DNA of 64,000 bases from Pseudozyma flocculosa PF-1 (GCF_000417875.1 NW_006920877.1:634782-698781), one strand, 5' to 3'. Shown: positions 1-12,400, numbered from the stretch's first letter. The notes: a model not told the origin generated them from the letters alone. Made by a program: numbers and translations.

Positions 1-2
1 AT

Positions 3-865
3 CCCATCATTGTCATTTCCAACTCGCCCACGTCGCTGCTCAACATGTTCAACATCAAGCAGTACCTCGAGGAAGGCATCTTTGTGCCGCCAGAAGAGGC
101 GCGGGCGCGCGCGAGGGGCGTGGCCGACCTCGTCGTCTCGATCACCACAAGAGGCGGCGGACCGGGCGCCGGCGGCGGTGGCGGTGGAGGCAGTAGCGGC
201 GCGGCGGGCGGCACGGGCATCGGTCGACGCATCCTGGTCGTCGACAATGCCGAGGCCGTCAACCGGCTCGGCGGCAACTCGATGGCCGCCGGCCTCGCGC
301 AGGATCCGTGGAACCGTGTCGTCGCCGTCTTTACCACGGGCCAGGCGTGGCAGTTTAAGACGTACAAGTGGTCCGAGCCGAGGGAGCTCTTCAAGAATGG
401 TGAGTGGACCGCCGGCGGCGCAAGGCGCCGAGGCGACGGCCGTCCTGCCGCATCTCATGCTGACACTCGCGCATCGACCCCTCTGTCGTCCTCATTCCTG
501 TCACCCCATAGTGATGGGCGTCTACGTGCGATGGCACAATGAGCCGCAGAATCCAAACGTGCGCGAGTGGAACGTGACCGAGCTGCAGGTGAGTTGCGAT
601 GCCCACCTCCTCTCCCCTTCCCCTCGCTGGCTAGCTGGCTGGATCGCTGGCTCTCCTGCCAGTTTGTCTCCGACTATCGCCACCGAACGACGGCCAACGC
701 TGACCGTCCTCGTCTCTGCCCCATTGATCGGCTCCTCCTCTTGCCCCACGCCCGCTCTCGCAGGTCGACCGGACAAAACGACACACGGACAAGCAGGTCG
801 TCGCCTTTCTCTGGCGCTCGCTCGAGACGTGGACGCAGAGGCGCAAGCCCCACCTCATCTCCTGA
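3..865 (+). CDS. CDC73: Cdc73/parafibromin C-terminal domain, 5' end outside the window
   Basis: Subunit of the nuclear Paf1 complex, which travels with RNA polymerase II and supports elongation and histone modification. Only the C-terminal Ras-like Cdc73 domain is present; the reading frame runs in from the left edge. Hand-spliced exons are 3-399, 512-588 and 764-865. Both introns (112 and 175 nt) have GTGAGT donors. Family landmarks are the opening PIIVISNSPTSLLNMFNIKQ, then FVPPEEARA, DPWNRVVAVFTTGQAWQFK, the VREWNV strand, and the basic ending (VDRTKRHTDK, then a Trp-rich helix and RRKPHLIS). An unusual Gly/Ala/Ser-rich loop of about 25 residues follows VSITTRGG, inside the otherwise compact fold. 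It is convergent with the next gene. The identification is firm; exon borders are inferred. Confidence 0.93.
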
Positions 866-1284
866 GCACGCCGCACGCCAACACGCATGGTCGCAACGCG
901 AACCCGGCGCGCTGCAGCCAGCACGCACCGGCCTTTTGAGAAACATGGCGCGGTAGAGGGACAAGCGCGGGAGAGATGCGATGCGATTCGATTCCGAGTA
1001 GAGCATGCATGCATGCCCGATGCGGTATCCGAGAGTGATGGGTGACGAAGGATCAGGGACGAAGGGTGGGCGGGCAATGCAGCTGGTGCGGGAGAGAGGA
1101 TGGCGGGAATCTTGAGCTGAGCCTAGGGGCCGGGCGAGTTGGGCGGCGGCGGCGGTCACCATAGACAGACGCGGCAGGCCGGCCGACTCCTGAGCCATGC
1201 CGCAGCAGCAGCGTCACCAGCAACGGACCGCGCGACATTGTAACCTCCCGGTGCTGCACGACATTCAACCCCAGCGCCGCGCCA
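866..1284. other. Convergent 3' spacer
   Basis: This 419-nt stretch lies between the 3' ends of CDC73 and the minus-strand gene that follows. It has a short ATGC tandem (gcatgcatgcatgc, near 1004-1017) and no supported gene or RNA. Confidence 0.6.
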
Positions 1285-2580
1285 TCATCTGCGCAGCAAC
1301 CTGGCCGAACGACCGTGCGCAACAGGCGGGGGGCTCTCCTCTTTGCCCGCCCCACCCACCGCCGCCGCCGCTGTCGTGCCATTGCGTGCGGAACGTGGCA
1401 GCGGACCGCGGTCGTCGTCGTCGCCCTCGTCGCCGTTCTGGTGTCGCTGAGCCTGTGCCGATCCCGCCTCGCCGCCGTCAGCGCCGCCGGGCGCCTGTGG
1501 TTCTTGTGCAGCAGAGGCTGTGCCATCACCGTTGTTTGCACCCGGTCCTGAGGAAGAGGATTGGCCCGATTGGTGGTGCGTCGATTGGGATGGGTCGTTG
1601 CAGAAACTGTGTCGCGTCGAAAGTGGAGAGAGCGTGCGCGCGCGGGATCGGGATGTGGTTTGAAGTGAGAAGAGAGGGCAAGAGGGAGCGAGGACAGGGG
1701 CGCAACGTACCTGTAGTATTCCTCGCTGTACTTGTCCACTTGCCAACTGTCGATTCGAGAGGAGGAAGAGGAGGATGGAGAGGGGCAGGGACACGGACAC
1801 GGACAGAAAGTCAGGTCGTGTCTCGTGGTCACCGACGCCCAGGATTCTACGCTGCCTCGGTCGGCCCGGCGAAGTCGGATCCTGGAGGATGTGGGTTGAT
1901 CCAAGCCCGGCCGGCCGAGGGCATGGGACGATGACGGTCCAAGCGCGACGCCTTGATCCGCCGACCCGGCCTAGCCTCCTTCGACGACCTCTTCTTGACA
2001 TACCATCCACCAACATCACCACGACAGCACCACGGCATCACGACCGGACAACTTACACTGCGGTGGCCGAGTCCCACTGGGGACCTCTCTGCCTCCTCGC
2101 CCAGATGAGGAGGCTGTTCCACTCGGCCGAGCTCGTCGACGCCTTGCTGAGGGGTACCGCCTCGCTTTCCTCTCGCCCCGCCAGGACCAGGCTCAAGGTG
2201 GGAGCGTTCTTCTTTCCCTCGCCCTCGTCTTGCTTCTCCGCGGTCGCATCGTCGCCTTTGCCCTCACCGCCGCTGCCGCTTTTCCCGTCTCGCGCCGCCG
2301 CTGCTGTTGCTGCATGAGCGTCGGCGGCGAGTGTGGATGCAGGTTGGGACTCGCCGCCCTGGGCAAGGGACGAGGCGGCCGCAATGGCCGTGGCCGGATC
2401 CGTCGTCTTTTCGGGTGCCGTCACCGAGGCCGACTTGGACCCGCCATCCAGGGGTACGCCGACCAGCGGCTGCTGCTGCTGCGCGGTCGAGGCCGACGAC
2501 GACGACGAAGGCGTGACGGTGGTGGTGCCGTTGGCTGCAGTCGTGACCGAGACGGCATCCGTGCTCTGCTGCTGCTGCTG

Positions 2581-2611
<31 letters not shown>

Positions 2612-2703
2612 TTGAGGTGTTCGGCGCTATACGGTTCCGCCTTTGGGACGCGGATGATTACGTCCCGCGGTCGGGTTCGCACTGCCGGCATGTCGGGGGT
2701 CAA
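1285..2703 (-). CDS. Unrecognised Gln/Ser/Thr-rich protein with a short Trp/Tyr-rich segment
   Basis: I do not recognise this family. Exons (minus) are 2703-2057, 1746-1711 and 1606-1285, giving 334 residues; the introns are 310 and 104 nt. The N-terminus (MTPDMPAVRTRPRDVIIRVPK) is basic, followed by a near-pure run of about 15 Gln encoded by CAG/CAA repeats (about 2563-2612). A long low-complexity Ala/Ser/Thr/Gly/Lys region comes next. Only one stretch looks folded: EWNSLLIWARRQRGPQWDSA, continuing across the 36-nt exon as VWQVDKYSEEYY. That the frame stays open through a 12-codon exon, joining two aromatic-rich halves, supports the model. The C-terminus is again low-complexity and ends near LLRR. 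Nuclear location or transcription-related function is possible from composition but unproven. Confidence 0.6.
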
Positions 2704-3672
2704 GGTGGACTTCGGGGCGTTCGGGGCGTTCGATCAGGTGGCGCTGCGCTGCGTCGCGTCGCGGCAGGCAGGCAGGCAGGCAGGATCTGCGGCGACGTCG
2801 ATGGCGCGGACCGATCAACGAATGCCCAGATGAAGTCGGGGGTATGCGTCAAAAGACGGCGATGCGACGATGTGATGTGATGTGAGCCCGGACGCGGCTG
2901 TTCGGTGGTCGGGGCGTGGCGAAGCGATGCGATGCGATGCGGGGCTGAGGAGATGAGACGGTATGAGATGAAAGGGGGGCGAGGTGAGGTGAGCTGCGTG
3001 CGTCGAGGTCGCGATCAAGGCGAGCGGTGAGTGCGGGGTCGTCGAGGGTTGAGAGTTGGTGGCCAGGTTCAGTCGGGCTGAGACCCTCGAAGGTCGAAGT
3101 CGAAAGGGCGCGCGTCGGCTGCCCTTTCCCCCAAAAGTGGAGCGAATGTCGCGGGGTCAAGCCCGACCTCGAAGCCAGGAGGGCGTGCAGCGGAATGAGG
3201 CGGGCGCCCTCTTCCCCCTCGCCCTCCGGCTCTCGCTCCCTCATCGAAGCCAGACTGCGTTCGAGCTCGTCCCAAGGTCAGCACCGCCACGCCACGCCAC
3301 GGCACGCTTGCATCGCGCTGGTCGAGTCTCCGCAGCGCCCTCGTACGTCTCATCAGTCAGGCTCGGACCCCGCGGCTATCGAGTGCGAGCATCTACCTGC
3401 ACTCTGCCAAGCAAGGTCACCGGCTAGACGACTCAGCACGTCGCGCCACTCGCACACACTTGGCATCTCGCGCACATCGCCAGGCGCACGGGGGAAGTTT
3501 GGGAATGGGTGTGGACCGCTGGGCGAGCGGCCCCCTTTTATGCATTGATGCTACAACGACCGGAAGCGAAAGAGCGGGAGGCGTAAGATGGAGGCATGGT
3601 TGCGGAGGGAGGACATGGTAGAGGGGGCGATCGCGTCAAAGACTCTCCGGGCCAAGTACGCAGGCGCAACGC
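2704..3672. other. Promoter-side spacer with short tandem repeats
   Basis: The stretch lies upstream of the minus-strand Gln-rich gene and downstream of RPS23. It contains a GGCA tandem (about 2764-2782) and degenerate GATGC/GATGT repeats (about 2862-2945). Long overlapping open frames on both strands follow only from the GC-rich composition. No gene is supported. Confidence 0.5.
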
Positions 3673-4578
3673 TTAGGAACGCGGCTTCTCCTTCTTCTCC
3701 TTGAACAGAGCAAGAAGCTGTAGGGGCGGGTGTCGAGGGGAGACGAGAGGGACCGGGGGGAACAGGGTGAGTAAACGCTGCTGCAAGGGTCAAGCGACCC
3801 GACTCGACCGAGGCCCGATACTCACGCCGACACCCGAGACCTTGACGACCTTGAAGCGGACACCGGGGATATCACCCTTGGCCTTGCCCTTTCGTCCGAA
3901 GCCCGAAATGAGGACCTCGTCGTTCTCGTCGACAAAGTTCAGGCAACCGTCACGGGGCACGAAGGCCGAGACCTTCTTGCCGTTCTTGATCAGCTGAACA
4001 CGGACACACTTTCGGATGGCCGAGTTGGGCTGCTTGGCCTCGACACCAATCTTCTCGAGGACGATGCCCTTGGCGTGCGACGAACCACCGGTGGGCGAGG
4101 TCTTGTAGAAGTTGCCGAGGGCGCGCTTCTTGAAGTGAGCGTCGGCCTATTGGTTGGTCAACGACGAGGGTGTCGAAGAAGTGTGCGGAGGGTGAGCGAC
4201 AAGGGAAGGTCAGCGATGCCTGTCGCGACGGTGCATGTCACCCGAATCCGCCTCCTACGCCCTCATCGCAGGCTTGGGTATCCTCCTATGCCTGTCCCTG
4301 CGACACCCGTCGACGTCTTCAATCCTCCAACGATGAGACCCGCTATCGAATGCCCGCCTCCTCAGTGCAAATGCATCTCAAGTCTCTTCCGCGAGAGGCA
4401 TGTATCCAGAGGCGCACTGGAGCAGCCCATCACTCAGCCTTCCCCTCGAGTCCCTCGAGTCGAAGCCCATCTCGCCCTTCCGATATTCCTGTTGAGATGC
4501 GGCGACACTCACCCAGCGGTTGTCACGGCGGACAGTGACCTGCTTCCTGGCTGTGTTGAGACCCCTAGGCTTTCCCAT
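3673..4578 (-). CDS. RPS23: 40S ribosomal protein S23 (uS12)
   Basis: Decoding-centre protein of the small cytosolic ribosomal subunit. Exons (minus) are 4578-4513, 4146-3826 and 3717-3673, giving 143 residues against about 145 in yeast. Landmarks in order: [12 protein letters not shown]; the [19 protein letters not shown] block; [19 protein letters not shown] with the hydroxylated-proline region; [26 protein letters not shown]; and the family ending [14 protein letters not shown] on a 15-codon last exon. A Gly replaces the usual Ser at the last junction (GVG|LLALF). Intron 1 is 366 nt and intron 2 is 108 nt. An AG sits eight bases before the ATG (CAG-ACATCAAA-ATG), so a 5'-leader intron is possible. 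It is divergent from RPL27. Confidence 0.96.
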
Positions 4579-5979
4579 TTTGATGTCTGGTAGTCAAGCG
4601 TGAATGGGACAAGGACGGCAGCAATGTGGCGTCGTCAGCACGCTGGATCCTCATAGGACGAGAATGATGGGTAAAAGGAGCGAGTCCAGCCGCTCTGCGT
4701 TGCCGACGCCTGATCAAGTCGAGTCGAGTCGAGTCGATCTGGGTCGGATATCTGAGAGTCTGCCGGTACGTCGAAAGTCGCAGCTGGCAGTGTGACGCCT
4801 GATTGTCCTCGGCCGTGTGAGCGCTTCAGGCAGGTAGAGGAAGCAAATCCAAGCAAGACCCGTAACGTCGCATGTAACGAGAGGGCGGTGCGAAAGGCGG
4901 TCTCCCGGGCTCGTAGCCAAACATCGGCCTCAGGCCGCTATCCGATAGGTGCTCCATTTCGGATGCTCTGTTCGTTCCTGGCGTCTGCCGTTACGAAGAT
5001 CCTCAGCTCGAGAGCGGCTGAGAAAGGTCGAGAGCGATTGTCGAGGCGAACGGGCGGCGATGTTGCAAGAATGTCGTGGGTGGCACGGGTGGCACGGGTG
5101 GCAACGCAGAGTGGCTGGACGGAGCGGCCGTCTGTCGGCGATCGCACCTTGTGGCGGCGGAGAGGTGTGCGATTGGTGATTGCGGTGTGTGGGGTGCGAA
5201 GATGGCGGAGCAGCGTGTCGGCGCGATCGCTTACCTTGTTGAGATGTGTGTCTTGACGAGGGGAGAGGAGAGGGAGAAGGCGATGGTGGCGGCGGCGGAC
5301 TAGGGTTGCCTGCCGCCCTCTGCCCAGCCCGCACCCGCCAGCCTAGCTGCCTGGCCTTGCCTGACCTGAGCTGCCCTAGGCGCCCTGCGCTAGGCCCCCT
5401 TGCTCGATCTCTCCGCTCTCTGGCATGGACGGGCCTGGCGCGGCTGGCGTTGCAGGCTGGCTGGCTGTCAAAGCGGTGCCGGAGTCTTTGCCAAAATTTC
5501 GACCTGTCGCCGCTTGGCCCGGCCCGCCGCCTGCCCGCCGCTTGAATTTGGAGCCTCTCGCGCGCACATCGCAGGTGTCGACAGCCAGGCAGACGAAATT
5601 CGAGCGTGGGAATTTTCCAGCTGCCAGCCCTGGCTCTCGCTTCCCAGTCGAGCTTCCAACGACAGGCCCGGCCCCGAACGCAGACACACCCGCCAAGGGA
5701 CGCTCGCCAGGCTAAAGGGGGGGCAGGCCAGACGGGTGTGGCCGCCAGCCAGCCAAGCCAGCCAAGCCAGCCAAGCCAGCCCGCCAGGCCGCCAGCCAGG
5801 CAAGCTCCCCAGCAGGCGAGCGAGACAGGCCAGCGCCGCCGCAGAGACGGCCGGTCGGCTGGGCCCCTCCAGGCCGCCCGCTGAGCGTGCAAGCAGCAGA
5901 GTCTTCGGAAACACCTCTTCGTCACCACCACCCGTCGTCAACCTCCTCCTCCCCATCAAGACTCACATATCCGCCCGCC
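4579..5979. promoter_or_regulatory. Shared divergent promoter region of RPS23 and RPL27
   Basis: This 1.4-kb spacer lies between two head-to-head ribosomal protein genes, so it should hold both promoters. The RPL27 half (about 5300-5880) is very rich in CCAGCC/AAGCC repeats, for example at 5745-5815. A short GTCGA tandem is near 4718-4737 and a GGGTGGCACG tandem near 5078-5100. No clear TATA box or known ribosomal-protein box was recognised, and no gene is supported. Confidence 0.55.
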
Positions 5980-7591
5980 ATGCCCAAGATCTACAAGGTG
6001 AGGCTCCGACATCGACGAACGAGACGCCCTGCACCACGTATGCCGCCGCCGCCGCCGCCGCCACCCTCTCTCTTGCTCTCTCTCTCCCTTGCGTCTCGGA
6101 GCGACTTCGACCTTGATGCTTCACGAATCACCGACTCGACATCCGCGTATCATGGACATTGTGCTGGACTACCCGCGCATGCTGCAGCTATGCTCGACCC
6201 GACGATCGTATTCACCGCTACGACACGTGCGACTCGGTGAATCATTGCCATTACTATATCGCCCCACGACGACAGCACCACCCGCCGGCCAGGACTTGCG
6301 CGCGCAACTCCCCCCGACCGACCTGGATTCTCCCTCGGACCGACACAGAGAGAGCATGAGAGAGGGGGACGAAGGCCGCTCGCTATGGCGGATGGGCAGG
6401 CCCGAGCCGCCGTATTTCAAAATTCTCGAGACAAGTGGTGGCTAACGAACTCCCCTGCCGCTCCGTCTCGTCTCCCATCGCTGCCGTCTTCGTTCGGACC
6501 AACAGCCAGGAAAGGTCGCGTGAGTGTCCCTGTGGCTTCTTTGGTGATTTGAAATCCAAAGACCGCGTCCGCTGACGATGCCCACACTCTCCCTGTCTCG
6601 CACATCTGTCTTCTTACCCATCAGTGTCGTCCTCCAGGGCCGTCACGCCGGTAAGAAGGTTAGTATCCGACACCAGATCTCGCTGTGGAAGAAAGTTCCA
6701 CCCGTCGGAGCAGTCGAGGCTTGCCCAGGACGCTCAGGGCACCAGGCCGGGCAGGATTCGAAGATTGGGAACAGCGTTCGAAGCGGCAGCCAGCTCCGCA
6801 GGACGACAATCTCACCTCCGACGCGGGAGTTTCGTCGAGGCCCACAGGAGACGACGGGAGGCGGACGAACGACGGATCTCGGACGGCGAGTTCCCCGTTC
6901 AGGGAAGGGATGAAAGATGCGCGAGGCGCTCACGGAAGATTGCAAGGTCGTCCTTGAAGTCTGGCGAAGACTTGAGGACCGCATCCCTCGACCTTGGGCC
7001 CATGGTGCTGAACGCTGCCGCGATTTGGCAGAGTGGAAGCGGCAGGCAGCGATGTCAAATCGCACGAGCAGATCTACGATGGCTTTGGCTTTTGCTGGAG
7101 AGGACGGTTGGGTCCGGGGTGTTGGAGGTTGGATTGGCCGTACACGACGGCTGGACTCGACGAGGTGTGTCGCGCGGCTTGGCGCGCCCTTTCGACGTTA
7201 CTGACCCCCTTGTATCTCGGACGTTCGTCTCGCCATCGCCGAACAGGTCGTCGTCATCAAGCAGTACGATGACGGCACCAAGGAGAAGGGCTTCCCCTAC
7301 ATCATCGCCGCCGGCATTGAGCGATACCCCCTGAAGGTGACGCGCAACATGGGCAGCAAGAAGCTGGCCAAGCGCTCCAAGATCAAGCCCTTCATCAAGG
7401 TGATCAACTACAACCACCTCATGCCCACCCGATACGCGCTCGAGCTCGAGGGCCTCAAGGGCCTGGTCTCGAATGACACGTTCAAGGAGCCCTCGCAGCG
7501 CACCGACTCGCTCAAGCAGATCCGCTCGATCTTCGAGCAGAAGTACCAGAGCGGCAAGAACAAGTGGTTCTTCACTCCCCTCCGATTCTAA
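5980..7591 (+). CDS. RPL27: 60S ribosomal protein L27 (eL27)
   Basis: Structural protein of the large cytosolic ribosomal subunit, with the KOW motif near its N-terminus. The exons are unusually small at the start: 5980-5997 (18 nt), 6506-6519 (14 nt), 6625-6658 (34 nt) and 7247-7591. The product is 136 residues, the usual length. Spliced, it reads [34 protein letters not shown], then GIERYPLKVTR, KRSKIKPFIKVINYNHLMPT, and the family ending SGKNKWFFTPLRF. Introns are 508, 105 and 588 nt; the first and third are long for this locus. I looked for box C/D snoRNAs in them and found none convincing. It shares a promoter region with RPS23. Confidence 0.96.
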
Positions 7592-9442
7592 GCGGATCGG
7601 CAAGGTTGTGACGCACCCACGCGTCGACCTGGCTCTACCCTTGCAACCCTCGTTCGCTCTTTCTTTCCCACCCCTTCTTCCGGCATCTTGGGGGGTCCCG
7701 CAAGCCTCGGAGCGTGCCTGTGCGCTGCAATGACGCGCGCGCCCCACGCACGCTGTCCCTCTTTTTCTTCTCTCTTGTTTTACGTCCCCCGTCGATGGGC
7801 GCTGGTCGACGGGGCGATGTTGTATGATCCCCTCCACCCATCTCCCGACTCCCCATACGCACCTCATCCATCCTCAGCCCAGCCCAACGCTCTACGCACA
7901 CACACACATCACGCCCAACCCAACCAAACCAACCAAAACACGCCGTCCATGCTTTCGTTGTCGTTCCGCCGGGCTCGCTTCACCCACCAACCAAAACCTG
8001 CAATGCAAAGATGGCGGCGATTCAGAATCACTTTGTCCTGGCTGAACCCGCGACCGAAGAATGCGAGGGAAGAGGAAGTGGTGGCTCCCATGCACCAGGG
8101 AGAGGCGGGGTTAGACAGCGCCCGTCTGGAGATGCTGGGCTTGGACGGCGAGCCTATGCGATGGCGGGACCGCTACGTCTGGTTTGACGGCAGAACGGAG
8201 GCCGCCGAGGCTTCGTCGTGCTGGTCCGCACCGCCTCAGCTCATCAGCATTGCCACGGTCGACGCTAGAGCAGAGAACCAACGCGCCAGTTGTCAGGCTC
8301 CGACATGGCAAGCAGACGGCGCGACCCTCACGGATGAGCTGGGATGCGGAGGCTCGGCAAACCCTGGTTAGCACTCACTCTATGCCGCGCCATGTTCCCG
8401 TCCCATGCAAGCATATCCGATCATCTTGCGGACACAGATCATGGAGCTTGCAACTGCTTGCATGCGACAAGGGTCGCTCTCGGTCTCGCATCGAATCAGT
8501 GCTTAGCCTGTCTGCTTGCCTAGAGCACGGGCTGTGCCTGACCGGCGACATGCCTGGCAAGTGCAAGAGGCAAGTTGTCTTGCTGAGAACGACTCGTAGC
8601 CATGCGTCTGAGCGGAGAAGCTGGTGGCACGGCGCAGCGTGGCCTGGCCTGCCTGGCTGGGTTGGGCTGGGCTGGGCTGGGTTGTTGGTCTGGGGCCTGG
8701 CTGGGCCTGACCGAGGTTCTTCCGCGGATGACCGGACTCGGATCCGGGTGCTTTTTGGCGTCAAAGGGTCGTCTGGTTTGGTGGGTGGAGCCGAGGCAAG
8801 CCAGCCAGGCAGGGCAGCCAGGCCGACCGGAGCGCCGGACCGGTCGGACCCCCACAAGCGGGCCTCGACGGTGCGGGGAATGGCTGCTGCTGCTGCTGCT
8901 GCTGCTGTGTTGCTCGAGCTACCAACCACGTCTTCGCCGTTGCCGTCGCCGACTGCCAGACTCGCTGACTGCCGTCCTGCCTTGTCGCTCGCGTGGTTGG
9001 CTTCGTGCCCCTTCGACTCTGAGCCTCCTTCTGGCGGGCTCGTCGTCCCCGTCTGCCCTGCTTGGCTCGCGGTCCTTCCTCCTCTCTCGCTCGATTCCTC
9101 CTCTGTGACCGTCCTCACCCTTCTTGGTGTCCCCTCGCTTCTGCTTCAGCCTAGCCTTCGTCTCGGACCTCTTTTCTTCCTCCACCAGCTCGGCTTCACC
9201 GTCCTCGTTGCAATCAGCGAGGCGCCGCTCGTCATCCCTGCTCTCTTCTCTCTCCCCTTCCAGGCAACTAGGATCAACACCATCCGCCATCGCAATCTTT
9301 CTGAGCCTTTCTGCTCCATCCGCGTCCACAGGCAGCGAGCATGGCATAGAGAGACGTGCTCGTCGACCGAACATATCATCATCGCGGACCCGCCATCAAC
9401 CTCTCCTGCCCAGCCTGACTGCGTTGGCCGCCGTCTGACGCC
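7592..9442. other. Long upstream spacer of the Zn2Cys6 gene
   Basis: This 1.85-kb stretch contains an AACC/AACCA-type repeat (about 7911-7940), a GGGCTGGGCTGG-type repeat (about 8640-8695) and a GCT tandem of about eight units (8883-8907). The last 350 nt before the ATG at 9443 are CT-rich, as expected for a leader or promoter. The overlapping long frames on both strands are low-complexity and have no recognisable protein content. No gene is supported. Confidence 0.5.
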
Positions 9443-12400
9443 ATGTCGGCCCTCGTAGCGCCTCCCCAGTCTCCTCGCTCGCTCGATCCGCCCGTGGCGC
9501 CTCCTCTCGACTTCTCTGCTCACCGGCGCAACACCATGCCCGGTGGCACGGGTGGGGTTCGGCCTGCACCGCCGTCTCGCGCGCTCAGCGCGATCGACGA
9601 GCCCAAACAGCCGCAAGTCGCCGGACCAAGCAATGCGAGCAGCAAGCCATTCACCTCTGGCCAAGCACAGGCCTCGGACCGACCTGGCAGGAACCCCGAT
9701 AGCCCCCCTAGGGGAGATGATCGAGATCGCTCCGACAGCCGCGAGCGGAGAAACAACGGCTCCGGCGACGGCAGTGGCGGCAGCAGCGGCGGAAAGGGTG
9801 GCAGCGGCAGCGCCAGCGCCAGCGGTGGCGGTAGCGGTGGCGGTGCGGCAGGCGGCGGCGACGACAGCGAGCAGAACCGCGTGTACAAGGCCATCTCGCG
9901 CGTCCACCGCGCCTGTACGTCGTGCCGCAAGCAGAAGGCGAGGTGCGAAGGCCCAGAGCATCCGCCCTGCCGGCGGTGCAAGGCTGCGGGCATCGACTGC
10001 ATCTTTGAGAAGCCACCGCGCGAGACGGGAGCCACGGCGCCCGACGCCGGCAGCGAGCGGATCAAGTCGCTCGAGACGCAAATGTCCGACATGCAAGCCA
10101 TGATGGGCGAGCTGGTCAACACGCTCAAGACCAACACCCGCCTCCTCGCCCAGCAGGTCCAGACGGGCTCTCCCTCTCCCCTCCGCACCCCTGCCCACGC
10201 CCCGGCTCAAGAGGGGGCGCAGCCGCCGCCTCAGCCGCCGCCGCCGCCTGGACCGGTCCATCCGATGACGGCCTACAGATCCCCCACCGCCTTCGGCCCA
10301 GGTCCGCCTCGAGCCTACGCACCACGGACCCAAGACCTGCTCCAGCAGCCCACCACGGCGCAGCACAGCCAGTACCTCCAGCAAGAGGGCGCAGGCCCAG
10401 GCCACGCCGGAACCGCCGCCGCAGGGCCCGGAGGCGCCGAGAGCCCGAGCGCAAAGTCTGACATGGACCGGAGGATCTACCCTTGGTCCGCACCCAGCCC
10501 GCGTCTTGGCAGCGGGCTGTCGAGCAGCGTAGGCGCCGGCGCGGGTGCAGAGCAGCCTTCGGGCGCAGCCAACTGGAAGTCGCCGGGACACGTCCGTTCG
10601 TCTCCCGCCTCCAACCAGCTCGAGCTCCAGCATCGCCCAGGCCAGCCCTGGCATCCCGCGGGTACCGCCGAAGGTTCCAGAGGGAGAGATGCCACCAGCG
10701 CCACTTCGCTGACGCCCGACCCGCCGTCGCAAGGCCCGCATCAGCCATGGAGGCCGGCAATGTCGCAGAGGACTTCGATGCCACCGCCACCCGCGCGCCG
10801 CCTCTTCAACAAGGATGCCGACGGCGACGCCGACATCTCCAACGAGCAGCTCTCGGCACCCATCGAGGCGCTCCGTGGCCTGGCCGACGCCGCCGCAGCC
10901 GCCGCAGACGCCGGTCGGGGCGGTGCCGACGACGACCTGGATGCCAGCACCCATACACCATCGGAAGCCACGGGAAGCAGGCGATACCCTGGCGACGAGT
11001 TCCTCGTCAACAAGGACACGCCCAACGCGGCTTCGACGGTCGCCAGCGGCCCACATCGGCGATCGCAGAGCCGTCCGCTGGCCTCGGAACCATCGCCCGC
11101 CGACGATGCCAGCGGCGGCCCGCTCAAGCGACGGCGCACAGATTCGGGCTCAGTCGTTGGCGGAGACGACGCTGCTGGCGCCGGGCCCAGCCAGTACCCC
11201 GACGACATCAACCCGCACGGCATCGACCGTCCGGGCGACCTGGTCACGCTCGGCCTGGTCACCGAGGACGAGGCGCGGCGGCTCTTCAACATCTTTGGAC
11301 AGGGCGTCCCCAAGTTTATCAGCATCTTCCATTTCGAGGACGTCTTCTTCGACGACGCGCGGTCCGATGCGATGGAATCGATCCGAGCGCGGAGCTTCTT
11401 CCTCTTCAACACCATCCTGGCGATCGGCGCCATGATCGAGTGCGGCGGCGGCCCCAAGAACCGGCTCTACCGGATCTGCATGGCGCAGGCCAAGCGCAAT
11501 GCCAAGGACACCCTCTTCATGCCGGTCGACGGCAAGGAGGCGGTCCAGGCCATGGTGCTGCTCGGCTCGTACAGCGACAATGGCTGGCTGCCGACGGGCA
11601 TGTCGATCCGGATGGCCCAGGAGCTCGGACTGGATCGTTCCTTCCAGCGTCTCATGACCCGGCTACCGCCCGGCAGCATGCTGCGACAGCCACCGCCGCC
11701 ACCGCATCCGCCGCGCAATCACGTCTACCACCAGGGCTCGCCCGCGTCGCTCTACACCGACTCTCCGGGAGAGCGGAGCGACGTCAGCGGGCCGGTGCTG
11801 AGGCGCGACGACGGCGATGGCAAGGCAGAGCCGGAGCAGGGGAGCATCGAGGAGCTGCGGGAGCTGGCCAGGGGCGCCAGGCTGTGGTTCTTCCTCTTCC
11901 TCTTCGATCACCAGGCCTCGTTCGGTGCAGGTCGGCCGGCGATGCTCAGCAAACACTACGTGCGCAACTGCCGCGCCTTTCTGACGCTCCAGTACCCGCT
12001 GGCCGTCGATACCGACGCGCGCTTCATCTCGACGCTCGAGCTCCTCATCATCCGCGAGACCCACTACGATGCCATGGGGCCCTACGACCAGCCCGTCGAT
12101 GCGCGGATGCTGGCCCGCATGCGGCGGGTGACGCACGAGCTCGACGAGTGGCACAAGTTCTGGAGCAACGAGCTGTCGAACCGCGGGTACGACGAGTCGT
12201 CGTTCTTTCAGCAGAGCCTGGTCCTGCAGTGCGCCAGTGCCGAGCTCTACCTCACCTGCACCGCCCTGCGCGGCATCAAAGACGCGCACGATGCCGATCG
12301 GATGGGGCCCGAGCAGAAGGAGCTAATCATCCAGGCAACCCGAGCCGCCGACACGTGCCTATCGATCTCGGTCAATAGCGACGAGTACCGCGAGATGCTC

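Noticed and set aside
4147..4512. Possible box C/D snoRNA in RPS23 intron 1 (minus): GTGATGG followed about 80 nt later by CTGA
   Set aside because: The C box is imperfect and the flanks do not pair into a terminal stem. The RPL27 introns gave nothing better.
9146..11056. 636-codon minus-strand frame opposite the Zn2Cys6 gene, and 10483-12378 on the plus strand
   Set aside because: Both are shadows of the real frame, rich in Arg/Ala/Gly, and lack motifs.
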